Assembly: GCA_003557765.1 (NCBI GenBank)
Contig: PWNO01000298.1
Coordinates: forward strand, 1-7,140
Length of the DNA: 7,140 bases
Direction of reading: 5' to 3'
From: Bacteroidales bacterium
Lineage (GTDB): Bacteria; Bacteroidota; Bacteroidia; Bacteroidales; UBA7960
Below the pieces are notes generated by a model, which saw nothing but the letters and a program-made list of their open reading frames with translations, was not told the origin of the DNA and did no database searches. Each line of letters begins with the position of its first letter. Positions within the stretch are counted from its first letter, which is position 1. Position numbers and translations under genes: made by a program. Shown piece by piece: positions 1-7,019 of this stretch.

Positions 1-76
1 GCTCCATCTCGAAGACCTGGTTTTCGCCAGAGGGAGAATCGGAGCGGTAGAAGTTGTGCAGGAGAAGGATTTTCAT
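1..76 (-). CDS. GT4-family glycosyltransferase, N-terminal fragment (runs off the window)
   Basis: Only the first 25 codons are present, from an ATG at 76-74 to the window edge. The peptide begins MKILLLHNFYRSDSPSGENQ and continues VFEME. A short hydrophobic beta strand followed by HNFYR and an S-G-E-N loop is the usual opening of one large group of GT4 (GT-B fold) glycosyltransferases, where the loop lies near the acceptor site. It follows the other GT4 gene by 53 bp on the same strand, so it is probably the next gene of the same operon. The ribosome binding site is modest: an AGAG about 7 bases before the ATG. The catalytic C-terminal half, with the E-x7-E motif, lies outside the window, so donor, acceptor and completeness cannot be judged. 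GT4 membership is inferred from the N-terminus alone. Confidence 0.75.
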   Translation of the reverse strand, partial: MKILLLHNFYRSDSPSGENQVFEME

Positions 77-129
77 GTGTGGCTCTACGTTTTTCCATCA
101 GGGAATTCGGGACTATCAAATTGGCCGGC

Positions 130-1416
130 TCAGGCAGAACGCGCTTCTTCTGGGTCCGATGGTTCCAGTCCTTGCTCTTTGCTTAGAATTTGCTCGTATA
201 TCTTGGCAAATTGCTCTGCTTTGGCTTTCCAAGTGAAATTGGCAGCAACACTTTCTTGTGCTGAACTCCCGAGACGCTCTCGAAGCTCATCGTTTGTCGC
301 CAATTCTCGCATTGCTTTACTTAGGTCCTCGATTGCTTGGTCTGGCGTGATTGCTGGTATCTTCCTTCCTACACTATTGTTCACCAGGACGGCAGGTCCA
401 CCAATGTCGAAACAAATCACGGGTAATTCAGCAGACATAGCCTCCAAGATAACCATCCCCCCAGATTCGTGCAGACTGGGATGAACAAATACTTTTGCGT
501 TTAACAATAATTGAAGAACCTCATCCCGATTGATATTTGATAGAAAAATCACACGATCATCAATTCCGAGAGTTTTCGCTAGTTCTTTTAGGTTGTTACT
601 TTCGGGGCCGCTCCCGAGAATAACAATGTTTTCATCAGGAAGATATGCTTTTGCAAAGGCATGAAAAACCAAGTGATATCCCTTCCAACCAAAAAGCCTA
701 CCAATGCCAACAAAAGTATATTTTTTTCTTGCTTCGAAAGTAGACGTAGATTTTGAAAAACTCTTTAGTTTCTCAAATTCATCTGATGGAACAGCAATCG
801 ATGTCATTTTCTCTATTTTACAACCCGATAGTCGCTGCATCCTCTCTTGTGTCTCTGGTGTTGTCGCGAATCCAAGTTTTGCGTTGGCAGCGGTTTTTAC
901 TAATGCCGGGTCAATCTCTCCAATCATTCTTGCAATAGTTCTTGTCTTTTCATATATCTTTGCTTTTACGCTCAAGCTACTCCAAAATGGTTTTGGCATG
1001 CTCTCTCCGCCACCAACTGGACCCCATATAAATGGGATTTTCATTTTTCTTGCTCCAGAAGGAGCCCAGTATTTTGTATACGTTAAGTGATGCACAATAT
1101 CAAAACAAATCTTCCTGTGCATTTCCTCTAAAAATCTCGGCACAGTTAATTGCCAAAAGTAATAGTGAATCTGTAATCCAGCGCTTCCTCGTTTCCACCA
1201 TGCTGACGATTTCGGTACGTTATGGTACAGAAAATTTAATCCGGGAATCGGTTCGTCTTCTATTGCTCTTTCGATTAGAGAACGGTTTTCTTCTCGAGTA
1301 ATCACCCAAACATCATAATAAACTGCCATTTCTTTTGCGAAATTCCATCCAACACCCGGTTCAGATCCCTTTCCTGGAAGGCAGGCGTACGCCAGTATTA
1401 AGATTTTCTTTCTCAT
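130..1416 (-). CDS. GT4-family glycosyltransferase of the polysaccharide cluster
   Basis: 428 residues, a usual length for a GT-B fold retaining glycosyltransferase. The N-terminal Rossmann domain opens with ILILAYACLPG and a G-rich SEPGVGW loop (residues 18-24). The C-terminal donor-binding domain shows GIGRLFGWKGY (residues 237-247), with the Arg240 and Lys245 that usually bind donor phosphates, and HESGGMVILEAM (316-327), which holds the E-x7-E pair Glu317/Glu325. These are hallmarks of family GT4. There is no signal peptide or obvious membrane segment, so it should act in the cytoplasm or at the inner membrane face, adding a sugar to the lipid-linked repeat; the sugar is unknown. A TTG 15 bases upstream is also in frame. 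The ATG at 1416 is preferred because its A is the last base of the preceding gene's TAA stop (TAATG), suggesting translational coupling. The gene is AT-rich (37-38% GC in sampled lines), but the last ~15 codons are clearly GC-richer. Confidence 0.93.
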   Translation of the reverse strand: MRKKILILAYACLPGKGSEPGVGWNFAKEMAVYYDVWVITREENRSLIERAIEDEPIPGLNFLYHNVPKSSAWWKRGSAGLQIHYYFWQLTVPRFLEEMHRKICFDIVHHLTYTKYWAPSGARKMKIPFIWGPVGGGESMPKPFWSSLSVKAKIYEKTRTIARMIGEIDPALVKTAANAKLGFATTPETQERMQRLSGCKIEKMTSIAVPSDEFEKLKSFSKSTSTFEARKKYTFVGIGRLFGWKGYHLVFHAFAKAYLPDENIVILGSGPESNNLKELAKTLGIDDRVIFLSNINRDEVLQLLLNAKVFVHPSLHESGGMVILEAMSAELPVICFDIGGPAVLVNNSVGRKIPAITPDQAIEDLSKAMRELATNDELRERLGSSAQESVAANFTWKAKAEQFAKIYEQILSKEQGLEPSDPEEARSA

Positions 1417-2816
1417 TATTTTTTCTCGCAACCCATATTGGTTGTGTGTTTCTTTTGGTAGCTAAGAAATGCGATCCCAAACCCAAACAACGACCAGAAC
1501 CAGATGCCGCCCTGCGGTCCTTCCAGAAAGACATCGAATCCGGCGTTCACCATGAATGCCCACCAGTAGGCGAGAACCCACAGGTTCAACTTGGCCAAAT
1601 CCTCCCGGCCTTGGCGCCGGGCCTTTCGGTAGGCTTGAATCAGAGCTATGGCAAACACGAGTTGTAACGCAATCCATACCGAAAACCCTGGCACACCGCT
1701 GCGCGCCAAGAACGTCAGGTGGCTGTTATGTGGACTTCGCAGAACCGCCTGTTCATGATTGTCCCCAAATACCTGAAAGCCATCCGCGTCGGCCAAATTA
1801 ATGCCATACCCTTTTCCGGTCCAAAAGTATTCACCTCTCACCGTGTAGTTCCAGATACCCCCCCACCATTCCAGGCGCCAACGGCGCGAGTTATCGTGAT
1901 ATCCCGCCCCGGTTTCCTGGAAGATGCTGTCAAAAGCCTGCACAAGTGCTTGTGGGGATACGCTTCGATTTCCGCCATGATTGAATTCCAGATCGAGAGC
2001 GATGGCAGAAAACAGAATCAATCCACTAATCATGATGGGCTTAATCCAACTTTTTGAGGGCCGCATAATGATGAGCAAAAGTGCAGTCGCCACCAAGGTG
2101 AGTATCGCGGCCCGTCCGAACATCACGGTGATAGCGCTCGCAATCAGGAGACCCCATAACCACCAGTCCGACCTCACGAATCGCTGCCCCTGATCTCTTT
2201 TCGAGAAAAATCGCCCATAGATCCGATGCAGCCCAAGCGCGAGGAAGGCCATTGCGCCAGCTAGGTGTACAGCAATATCGCCCATCTTGATATTGATAAG
2301 TGGGACATTGGTATAGGGCCAGCGCGGAATCAAGTCACCGGAAAACATGAGTATCAAAAACGATACAATAACCCAGGCAAAAAACAGACCAATCCAAACC
2401 GAATAAAGACCGGCGGCTTTCTGGATTCGATCTTTACCCTTAAGAAGGAAGGTCCCGACGATCAGGGAAAAAATGCCATACCCCCAAAGGGCACCATCCC
2501 GAAGGGCATCCATGCCATACGTTCCGACGTACCGAAAGGTGCCAAGAGCGCCAATGCCTATGAGAAGCATAAGCAACCAGGTGATCCGCGATTCAAAGAT
2601 TCGCAGGCCGCCGACAAGCATCCAAGTGATCAATCCCATCCCTAGAATAATCTCGCCGATGAAGATTGGCGGAATTCCGGCGTAGGCGAACCCCCTTCCA
2701 AGAAAGGCATATCCGGTAAGCGCGATGCCCATGATCGCCAAGAAAGCAGGTCCCGCCGGAAACCTAATTCCAACTGCTGATATATTTTTTCCCGAAATTG
2801 CCCCAACTTTTTGCAT
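1416..2816 (-). CDS. Wzy/WaaL-type polytopic membrane protein (O-antigen polymerase/ligase family)
   Basis: 466 residues with about ten or more hydrophobic segments (for example 24-45, 49-69, 79-93, 109-125, 138-158, 180-197, 218-250, 260-275, 378-395, 411-431 and 437-453). A large polar loop at about 276-377 should be periplasmic. It contains WRLEWWGGIW (313-322), GKGYG (334-338) and SPHNSHLTFLARSGVPG (361-377). An H-N-S/T-H motif followed by a G-x-x-G turn just before a membrane helix is typical of the Wzy_C/O-antigen ligase domain. Family members join undecaprenyl-linked glycans in the periplasm: Wzy polymerises repeat units, WaaL transfers glycan to lipid A core. The presence of a flippase and several GTs in the same cluster favours a Wzy role, but sequence alone does not settle this. 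The ATG at 2816 has only a weak ribosome binding site. An ATG at 2732 lies inside the first membrane segment and is less likely. Both ends of the gene are AT-rich while the body is about 58-63% GC. Confidence 0.88.
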   Translation of the reverse strand: MQKVGAISGKNISAVGIRFPAGPAFLAIMGIALTGYAFLGRGFAYAGIPPIFIGEIILGMGLITWMLVGGLRIFESRITWLLMLLIGIGALGTFRYVGTYGMDALRDGALWGYGIFSLIVGTFLLKGKDRIQKAAGLYSVWIGLFFAWVIVSFLILMFSGDLIPRWPYTNVPLINIKMGDIAVHLAGAMAFLALGLHRIYGRFFSKRDQGQRFVRSDWWLWGLLIASAITVMFGRAAILTLVATALLLIIMRPSKSWIKPIMISGLILFSAIALDLEFNHGGNRSVSPQALVQAFDSIFQETGAGYHDNSRRWRLEWWGGIWNYTVRGEYFWTGKGYGINLADADGFQVFGDNHEQAVLRSPHNSHLTFLARSGVPGFSVWIALQLVFAIALIQAYRKARRQGREDLAKLNLWVLAYWWAFMVNAGFDVFLEGPQGGIWFWSLFGFGIAFLSYQKKHTTNMGCEKK

Positions 2817-2858
2817 CTTATAACGACCAGGCTTCTTATTTTAATATCGAAGATTTCA

Positions 2859-3851
2859 TCAAGAAAATAGAATATCTCGAATCGCGCTATCCAATCCTGA
2901 AAACTGTTCGTAACCCCCGCTTCTCCAAAACTTCAATGACGCCTTTATTCGAGATGGCAGCCTTAGATTCTGGATTATTTGTCTATGTTTTAGGCCTGAA
3001 TATTCCCGCTCAACAAAGTCTCTATACTTGCTTATATCTTTAGCGATACTTTCTGGGGCCATTTCGGCCGTTGAATGGGCCCAATCCAAGATACGCTTTT
3101 TCGCGATAAGAGCGCGTTTTTTTTCCGCTTCGGCATTACCAGATTTACCTCGACCTGAAGACCAGTGTTTGCGAAAATCGGAGATCCTCACACTCCATCG
3201 ATTTATCGGTGTCGTTCGGTTGGACACCAATTGTGACTCATTTCCACCATGACGCCGATAGTACTGCAGAGTATCTTTAATTATTCTTTTACGACCAAGA
3301 CCGCCAGCGATTCCAACAATCCAGTCGTCATGAGTTGGGTAATCTTCCGGAATTGGCAGGCACAAACCGAGAAAACCTCTTTTTACCGCTGAACAGCAAC
3401 CCATAACAAAATGTCGATCTTCAAACCCGGCTGCGTAGATTTGCCCAATTTTAGTAAGTCCTGTTTCGTTAAGGTCGGAATCGGTTAACATTGCATCATT
3501 TATAAAGACAAGGTTGTTTGTATCGGATTCTGCGATATTCGCAATCGCTTCTATCTTTTTTGGAAACCAGGCATCGTCCTGATCACTAAGAAATACTAGA
3601 TCCCCGGTTGTCTTCATCAGGGCCGCGTTGAAATTTCTGGCGTAACCAAGGTTTTGCTCGTTCTTCGACCAGACAACCTCGAAGGGTGCCGAACGCGCGA
3701 ATCTCTCAATGATATCCAAGGTGTCATCCGTTGATCCATCATCGGTGATAACGACTTCATCAGGCCGGCGGCTTTGCGCAACGAAACTGTCAAGTTGCTC
3801 TTGGAGATACTTTCCACCATTGTAGGTGGCCATGGCGATTGATATTTTCAT
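2859..3851 (-). CDS. GT2-family glycosyltransferase
   Basis: 330 residues with a complete GT-A domain. TYNG (residues 9-12) is the opening nucleotide-binding loop. ITDDGSTDDT (35-44) holds the UDP/dTDP-binding aspartates. FLSDQDDAW (87-95) is the metal-binding DxD region. THDDW (173-177) supplies the likely catalytic base. RRHGGNES (199-206) fits the C-terminal loop seen in this subgroup. The S-D-Q-D-D signature is common among bacterial GT2 enzymes annotated as rhamnosyltransferases, but donor specificity cannot be read from sequence. About 110 residues follow the catalytic core, basic and helical in character, probably for membrane-surface association or acceptor binding. No membrane segment is evident, so it should work at the cytoplasmic face of the inner membrane. 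The ATG start is supported by a GGAAG ribosome binding site 7 bases upstream, directly after the stop of the preceding gene. The 5' half is GC-richer (55% in one sampled line) than the middle (35%). Confidence 0.93.
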   Translation of the reverse strand: MKISIAMATYNGGKYLQEQLDSFVAQSRRPDEVVITDDGSTDDTLDIIERFARSAPFEVVWSKNEQNLGYARNFNAALMKTTGDLVFLSDQDDAWFPKKIEAIANIAESDTNNLVFINDAMLTDSDLNETGLTKIGQIYAAGFEDRHFVMGCCSAVKRGFLGLCLPIPEDYPTHDDWIVGIAGGLGRKRIIKDTLQYYRRHGGNESQLVSNRTTPINRWSVRISDFRKHWSSGRGKSGNAEAEKKRALIAKKRILDWAHSTAEMAPESIAKDISKYRDFVEREYSGLKHRQIIQNLRLPSRIKASLKFWRSGGYEQFSGLDSAIRDILFS

Positions 3852-3858
3852 TCTTGCA

Positions 3859-3863
3859 CTTCC
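3859..3863 (-). promoter_or_regulatory. Ribosome binding site of the GT2 gene
   Basis: GGAAG on the minus strand, 7 bases before the ATG at 3851. It begins one base after the TAA stop (3867-3865) of the DUF616 gene. This placement fixes the GT2 start and implies co-translation from one message. Confidence 0.6.
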
Positions 3864-3864
3864 A

Positions 3865-4656
3865 TTATTTAGGAATGCATTTCTTTACTTTTTTTATGAT
3901 CATTAAAATCTCGCGGTTTATTGGTCTATTAAAAGAATATGCTTGAAAATATGAAATTAAATTGCGAAATCCTTTTGTTCTGTGCGACCCGATTAGATAC
4001 CCTGGATTGCATCCCCTTGCGTTACCCTTTAATAATGTAACTGGAACTCCGGATTTCCAAAGAGCATACCCAAGGCTTAATTGGTCACGCTTTGAAAAGC
4101 GATTTAAGATCTCCCACCACACATCCATGCACAGCTTTACCGAGTCGTTGCTGTGTTGACGATAAAGGACACCCGTTTCAAATAATGGTTTTGATGTTAT
4201 AGGGTATTTCTGTTCCTCTAAAAAATTAATAATTGAATCTATAGCATCTGGGTTGTCTTTTGCTTTTCTTTTGCACTCTAGAGCTTCTTCAGCGACGTTT
4301 TTCCGTAAGGGGTGCTGAAATGTTGCAATTAAGGTGTCATTAATAATCAGGTCATTAATTTCAGTAATTGCGTCCGGTGTGATCTGTATATTGGCATCTA
4401 TCCAGAGCGAGTGACGCCACCCTTCGAGATACAAATGCGGCCGCAACTTTATGTCTCGAGACAAACGAGTTAAATCCCGATTTGAGACGGGCAATTCGCG
4501 AACGGTCCACCCCAGTCGTCTTGCATTTTTTCTATTATCGTTGTCACAAAAACAAATGAAGTCAACCCCCGAAAATGCAGAAGGCACAACGCGCGGATAA
4601 TCGTAATTGTTTACGATCGCTGTATATATAACGAAACTTGGCTTGTACAATTTCAT
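3865..4656 (-). CDS. DUF616/TOD1-MUCI70-like putative glycosyltransferase
   Basis: 263 residues. Features visible in order are YTAIVNNYD (11-19), a strand with VDFICFCDND (31-40), RDIKLRPHLYL (67-77), SLWIDANI (83-90), FQHP (113-116), FETGVLYRQHSN (159-170) and SKRDQLSLGYALWK (188-201). The R-x-x-K-x-x-P-H, W-I-D-x-N and R-D-Q set is what I know from the DUF616 family (TOD1/MUCI70 domain), a GT-A-like fold; W-I-D-A-N probably stands in the place of a DxD metal site. Plant MUCI70 is reported as a rhamnogalacturonan-I galacturonosyltransferase (CAZy GT116). Bacterial members sit in polysaccharide clusters and are largely uncharacterised, so sugar transfer here is inferred. There is no signal peptide or membrane segment; the C-terminus is very basic (IIKKVKKCIPK). 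The gene is the most AT-rich in the window (30% GC in one sampled line), its ATG lacks a clear ribosome binding site, and it ends 13 bp before the GT2 gene, suggesting co-transcription after acquisition from another source. Confidence 0.82.
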   Translation of the reverse strand: MKLYKPSFVIYTAIVNNYDYPRVVPSAFSGVDFICFCDNDNRKNARRLGWTVRELPVSNRDLTRLSRDIKLRPHLYLEGWRHSLWIDANIQITPDAITEINDLIINDTLIATFQHPLRKNVAEEALECKRKAKDNPDAIDSIINFLEEQKYPITSKPLFETGVLYRQHSNDSVKLCMDVWWEILNRFSKRDQLSLGYALWKSGVPVTLLKGNARGCNPGYLIGSHRTKGFRNLISYFQAYSFNRPINREILMIIKKVKKCIPK

Positions 4657-4732
4657 TTATATTTTTCTGTTGGTTGATAGAATTGTGATTTCTGAGCTGC
4701 TTGCACTCTGCCGGTTTCGCTTTGGCCACCAA

Positions 4733-5533
4733 TCACCAAAATTGTACTTTTGTTTTATTCTCCAGAATTGCCAGCGTATCGCCGCCCATCCGAAAGGTGC
4801 CGTAACCATTAGCAGCAAGATGTTCATCAAGCCGCTGGGTTCTTTCGGGATTGAGGCTATGTGACTCGAAGAAGATGAGAGCTGGGCGCGTATGAGCCAA
4901 ATCCGCGTTGTAGATTACGACGTCGTCGTTACCCTCAACGTCGATTTGCAGGAGATCGATTTCTTCAGGGAAATCCTCCTCTTGTAGAACGCGAGACAGC
5001 GGCCTACAGGGAACGCGGATTATCTCGATGACGTCATCTGTGTCGTGGTCACCGAGATATTTTCTCAACCAGCCGATGAGATGTTCCTTATTCGCGGAAG
5101 TCACTCCGGTCGGAGCCCGATACGCAGGCCAGCCCTTTGCGTATGGCACATCGAGACGTTCCCAGTAATTCTCTTTAATCGTGTAGAGCTCGAGTTCGCC
5201 TTCCTTTCCGATTGCACAATTAACCACTCGCTTCGACGGCAGGAAATCGTAGTTCTGTTCAATAATGGGGATCAGTGATGTCTGGGGTTCCACCAGTAGC
5301 AGCCTTACCCGTTCTGCCAGCTTCGTTCGGATCAATTCATAGATTGGGTCGTTGATCTTTCCGTCATTGGCCCCGACCACCACGATATGGATGAGGTCCT
5401 TCCGGGCCAGCATTGATAGGATTCCAGTATGGTAGGGACTCGGACCGCTCGGGGTCCGGTCCTTTTTGGGGGTCTCCTTGACGATCCGATAGCCAAATTG
5501 GTTGGCAGCTTTCTGCATCACCCTTTTAAGCAT
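4733..5533 (-). CDS. FkbM-family SAM-dependent methyltransferase
   Basis: 266 residues from the chosen start. The class I methyltransferase core is clear. VVVGANDGKINDPIY (51-65) is motif I, the SAM-binding loop. LLVEPQ (79-84) carries the acidic residue expected to bind the SAM ribose. IDLLQIDVEGNDDVVI (192-207) is the D-V-E-G-x-D signature typical of FkbM. PALIFFESH (217-225) is a late core strand. FkbM enzymes O-methylate small molecules and glycans; in a polysaccharide cluster the likely target is a sugar hydroxyl of the repeat unit, in the cytoplasm before flipping (inference). The frame stays open upstream to a TTG at 5632. The ATG at 5533 is preferred because an AGAAGG ribosome binding site sits 9 bases before it, and the extra 33 residues are low-complexity, polar and AT-rich. 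A 76-bp gap separates it from the DUF616 gene. Its composition (62% GC in one sampled line) matches the flippase, not the downstream gene. Confidence 0.9.
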   Translation of the reverse strand: MLKRVMQKAANQFGYRIVKETPKKDRTPSGPSPYHTGILSMLARKDLIHIVVVGANDGKINDPIYELIRTKLAERVRLLLVEPQTSLIPIIEQNYDFLPSKRVVNCAIGKEGELELYTIKENYWERLDVPYAKGWPAYRAPTGVTSANKEHLIGWLRKYLGDHDTDDVIEIIRVPCRPLSRVLQEEDFPEEIDLLQIDVEGNDDVVIYNADLAHTRPALIFFESHSLNPERTQRLDEHLAANGYGTFRMGGDTLAILENKTKVQFW

Positions 5534-5641
5534 AGTTAATGACCTTCTGCAGTGCTTGATTGAAGTTCCTCGGCTGTTTTGTTCCAGAATCGCTCTCAGA
5601 TTTATTTGACTTTTGCTTATTAAGGTTCGCAATTAGGATTG
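5534..5641 (-). other. 108-bp AT-rich gap between flippase and methyltransferase, possible weak promoter
   Basis: This is the longest non-coding gap in the window if the methyltransferase starts at 5533. It is AT-rich (35% GC in line 5581-5640) beside GC-rich genes. On the minus strand a TTGCGA (5632-5627) and a TCAAAT (5609-5604) are spaced 17 bases apart. Each matches the sigma-70 consensus at four of six positions. Such a match arises easily by chance in AT-rich DNA, so an internal promoter is only a possibility. No hairpin followed by a T-run was seen, so I do not call a terminator. Confidence 0.2.
5543..5548 (-). promoter_or_regulatory. Ribosome binding site deciding the methyltransferase start
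   Basis: AGAAGG on the minus strand, 9 bases before the ATG at 5533. The upstream in-frame TTG at 5632 has no comparable purine-rich site before it, so this element supports the shorter 266-residue protein. Confidence 0.6.
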
Positions 5642-6982
5642 TCACTTCCTTTCTTTATGGAATTGACCCCGGATTGCGTGGGAAAGAATCCACAACATCA
5701 TAGCGCTGTATGCCAGAACACCGATAATCGAGAATAGGGCAACGGCCCAGAGATCACTACCAAACCAGTAGAACCCGGCAACAAGCCCCAAAGCCTTTGT
5801 GCCGGTGCTGAATAACTCGTACACAAGCAAGCCACGCTGAATTCCGAGAACCGGAACAGCCGCAACGGAGGGCTTGTTGATGAAGTTAAACAGGAAGAAC
5901 AGGGCCAGCCATCGTGCGTACTCACCTGCCATCGTCCAGTCGTCGCCGAACACAAGACCGAAGAGCCAAGGGCCGAACAGGACAACCAGGCCGAACGGGA
6001 CAATACCAATTACCAGAAGCGTACCCGTCGCCTGCACAATCTGACGCGGCAGATTCTCGCCATTGTGGGCTGCTTCCGTGATCTTGGGATAGAAAACGTC
6101 GTTGACTGCGCTGCCAATCAATGTGCTGGGCAAGCCCATTACCATTTTTCCGAGCGTATAGAATCCGGCGGCCGCTGGTCCAAAGAAGGCCGCCAACATC
6201 AATATGGGCAGACTCTGGGAGGCTGCGTTGATGAAGTGCTGCGGCGCCCGGTACAAGGGAAAATCGCGATGTCGGTACGCGAGTGCCTTTAGAGTGGCAC
6301 CCGGACCTACCTCGCTTTTGTCCGGTTCTGCCTGGTAGCGCTTGCGAGCACCGATGAACAGTAGCGCAGCATGCAGTGCGTTCCCGAGTGTGGCCAGCAC
6401 GATGAGAACCGCGCCAACCGGATGCAACCACCCAATTCCGCTTTTGGCGCTGTTCACGATGAGCGCATGCGCGACCGCGGATCGGGCGATCACGCCGAAT
6501 TGTTTCTTTCGGATCAGCCATTGATGAACGATCTGAAGCCATGCTCCAAACAACATGGCGACAGGGATCAGAAGAAGATATCCGGCCACGGATTCCGCTC
6601 CGAGCGTTGTGGTCAGCCAGTCTCCGCCCATCAGAATAAGGACCGAAGCCAGCAGCACCATGCCGAATGACAGAATGATCGAGAGTCGGACGAGGCCCAT
6701 GGCATCCCGATCATCTTTGGGTAGAACGATGGCAATTGGGTAGGTCAGCGCAGCAATAGGTGCTGCGATTATCAGGATTGCCATAAAGGTACCCAGCAAC
6801 CCAAACGCCTCTGGCCCGTAGAGGCGCGTGATGATGGGTGCAAAGGCGATGGTAATCGCCTGCGCACCGGCCGTGCCGGAGGCCACGATCGCGACATTGC
6901 GCGCAAAGCGGCTATGCCAGACACGATGCGTCGCCCGGCGCAGCAAGGCATTCATGTCCGATACGGTCATCGCCAAGATCAA
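5642..6982 (-). CDS. Wzx-like oligosaccharide flippase
   Basis: 446 residues with roughly twelve hydrophobic segments spread along the whole length (about 28-50, 60-85, 98-118, 131-151, 165-180, 186-210, 255-275, 276-296, 318-345, 355-376, 385-403 and 409-433), as in the MOP/polysaccharide transport superfamily. The first two segments flank ITRLYGPEAFGLLGTF (51-66), a characteristic motif of these flippases. GFYTLGKMVMGLPSTLIGSA (273-292) and VFYPKITEA (296-304) match the conserved mid-protein region. Family members move undecaprenyl-pyrophosphate-linked repeat units from the cytoplasmic to the periplasmic face of the inner membrane. Length is in the usual 400-500 range. The start is taken as TTG at 6982 because AAGGGA lies 5 bases upstream. 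ATG codons at 6970 and 6955 are in frame but less well placed. All precede the first membrane segment, so function would be unaffected. It follows the SDR gene by 37 bp and is probably in the same operon. Confidence 0.92.
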   Translation of the reverse strand: MILAMTVSDMNALLRRATHRVWHSRFARNVAIVASGTAGAQAITIAFAPIITRLYGPEAFGLLGTFMAILIIAAPIAALTYPIAIVLPKDDRDAMGLVRLSIILSFGMVLLASVLILMGGDWLTTTLGAESVAGYLLLIPVAMLFGAWLQIVHQWLIRKKQFGVIARSAVAHALIVNSAKSGIGWLHPVGAVLIVLATLGNALHAALLFIGARKRYQAEPDKSEVGPGATLKALAYRHRDFPLYRAPQHFINAASQSLPILMLAAFFGPAAAGFYTLGKMVMGLPSTLIGSAVNDVFYPKITEAAHNGENLPRQIVQATGTLLVIGIVPFGLVVLFGPWLFGLVFGDDWTMAGEYARWLALFFLFNFINKPSVAAVPVLGIQRGLLVYELFSTGTKALGLVAGFYWFGSDLWAVALFSIIGVLAYSAMMLWILSHAIRGQFHKERK

Positions 6983-6987
6983 TCGGG

Positions 6988-6993
6988 TCCCTT
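6988..6993 (-). promoter_or_regulatory. Ribosome binding site of the flippase gene
   Basis: AAGGGA within a longer purine run (GGGAAAGGGA) on the minus strand, 5 bases before the TTG at 6982 and 17 bases before the first in-frame ATG at 6970. The spacing favours the TTG as initiator. Confidence 0.5.
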
Positions 6994-7019
6994 TCCCGTC
7001 TGGCTATACCGATGCGTGA

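Noticed and set aside
77..129. Possible terminator or promoter in the 53-bp gap between the two GT4 genes
   Set aside because: No GC-rich stem with a T-run and no good -35/-10 pair was found. The only symmetric element is a GAATTC palindrome, which is too short to mean anything.
704..1090. 128-residue plus-strand open frame
   Set aside because: It is antisense to the GT4 gene. The hydrophobic stretches are what the reverse complement of the coding strand gives, with no domain pattern.
2265..2645. 126-residue plus-strand open frame
   Set aside because: It is antisense to the Wzy-like gene, has a low-complexity polar composition and shows no ribosome binding site or family signature.
4657..4732. 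Possible terminator in the 76-bp gap before the DUF616 gene
   Set aside because: Only a four-base complementary pair (TTGG/CCAA) is visible, with no T-run after it on the coding strand. It would not act as an intrinsic terminator.
5577..5592. Resemblance between the leader upstream of the methyltransferase (RAILEQNS) and the C-terminus of the same protein (LAILENKT), suggesting a partial duplication or remnant
   Set aside because: The match is only a handful of residues and does not extend on either side at the DNA level. Chance is the simpler explanation.
5922..6542. 206-residue open frame on the minus strand, within the flippase gene in another frame
   Set aside because: Its translation is rich in Arg, Ser and Cys with no recognisable domain, while the overlapping flippase frame has strong family motifs and a membrane pattern. 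It is a shadow of a GC-rich gene.
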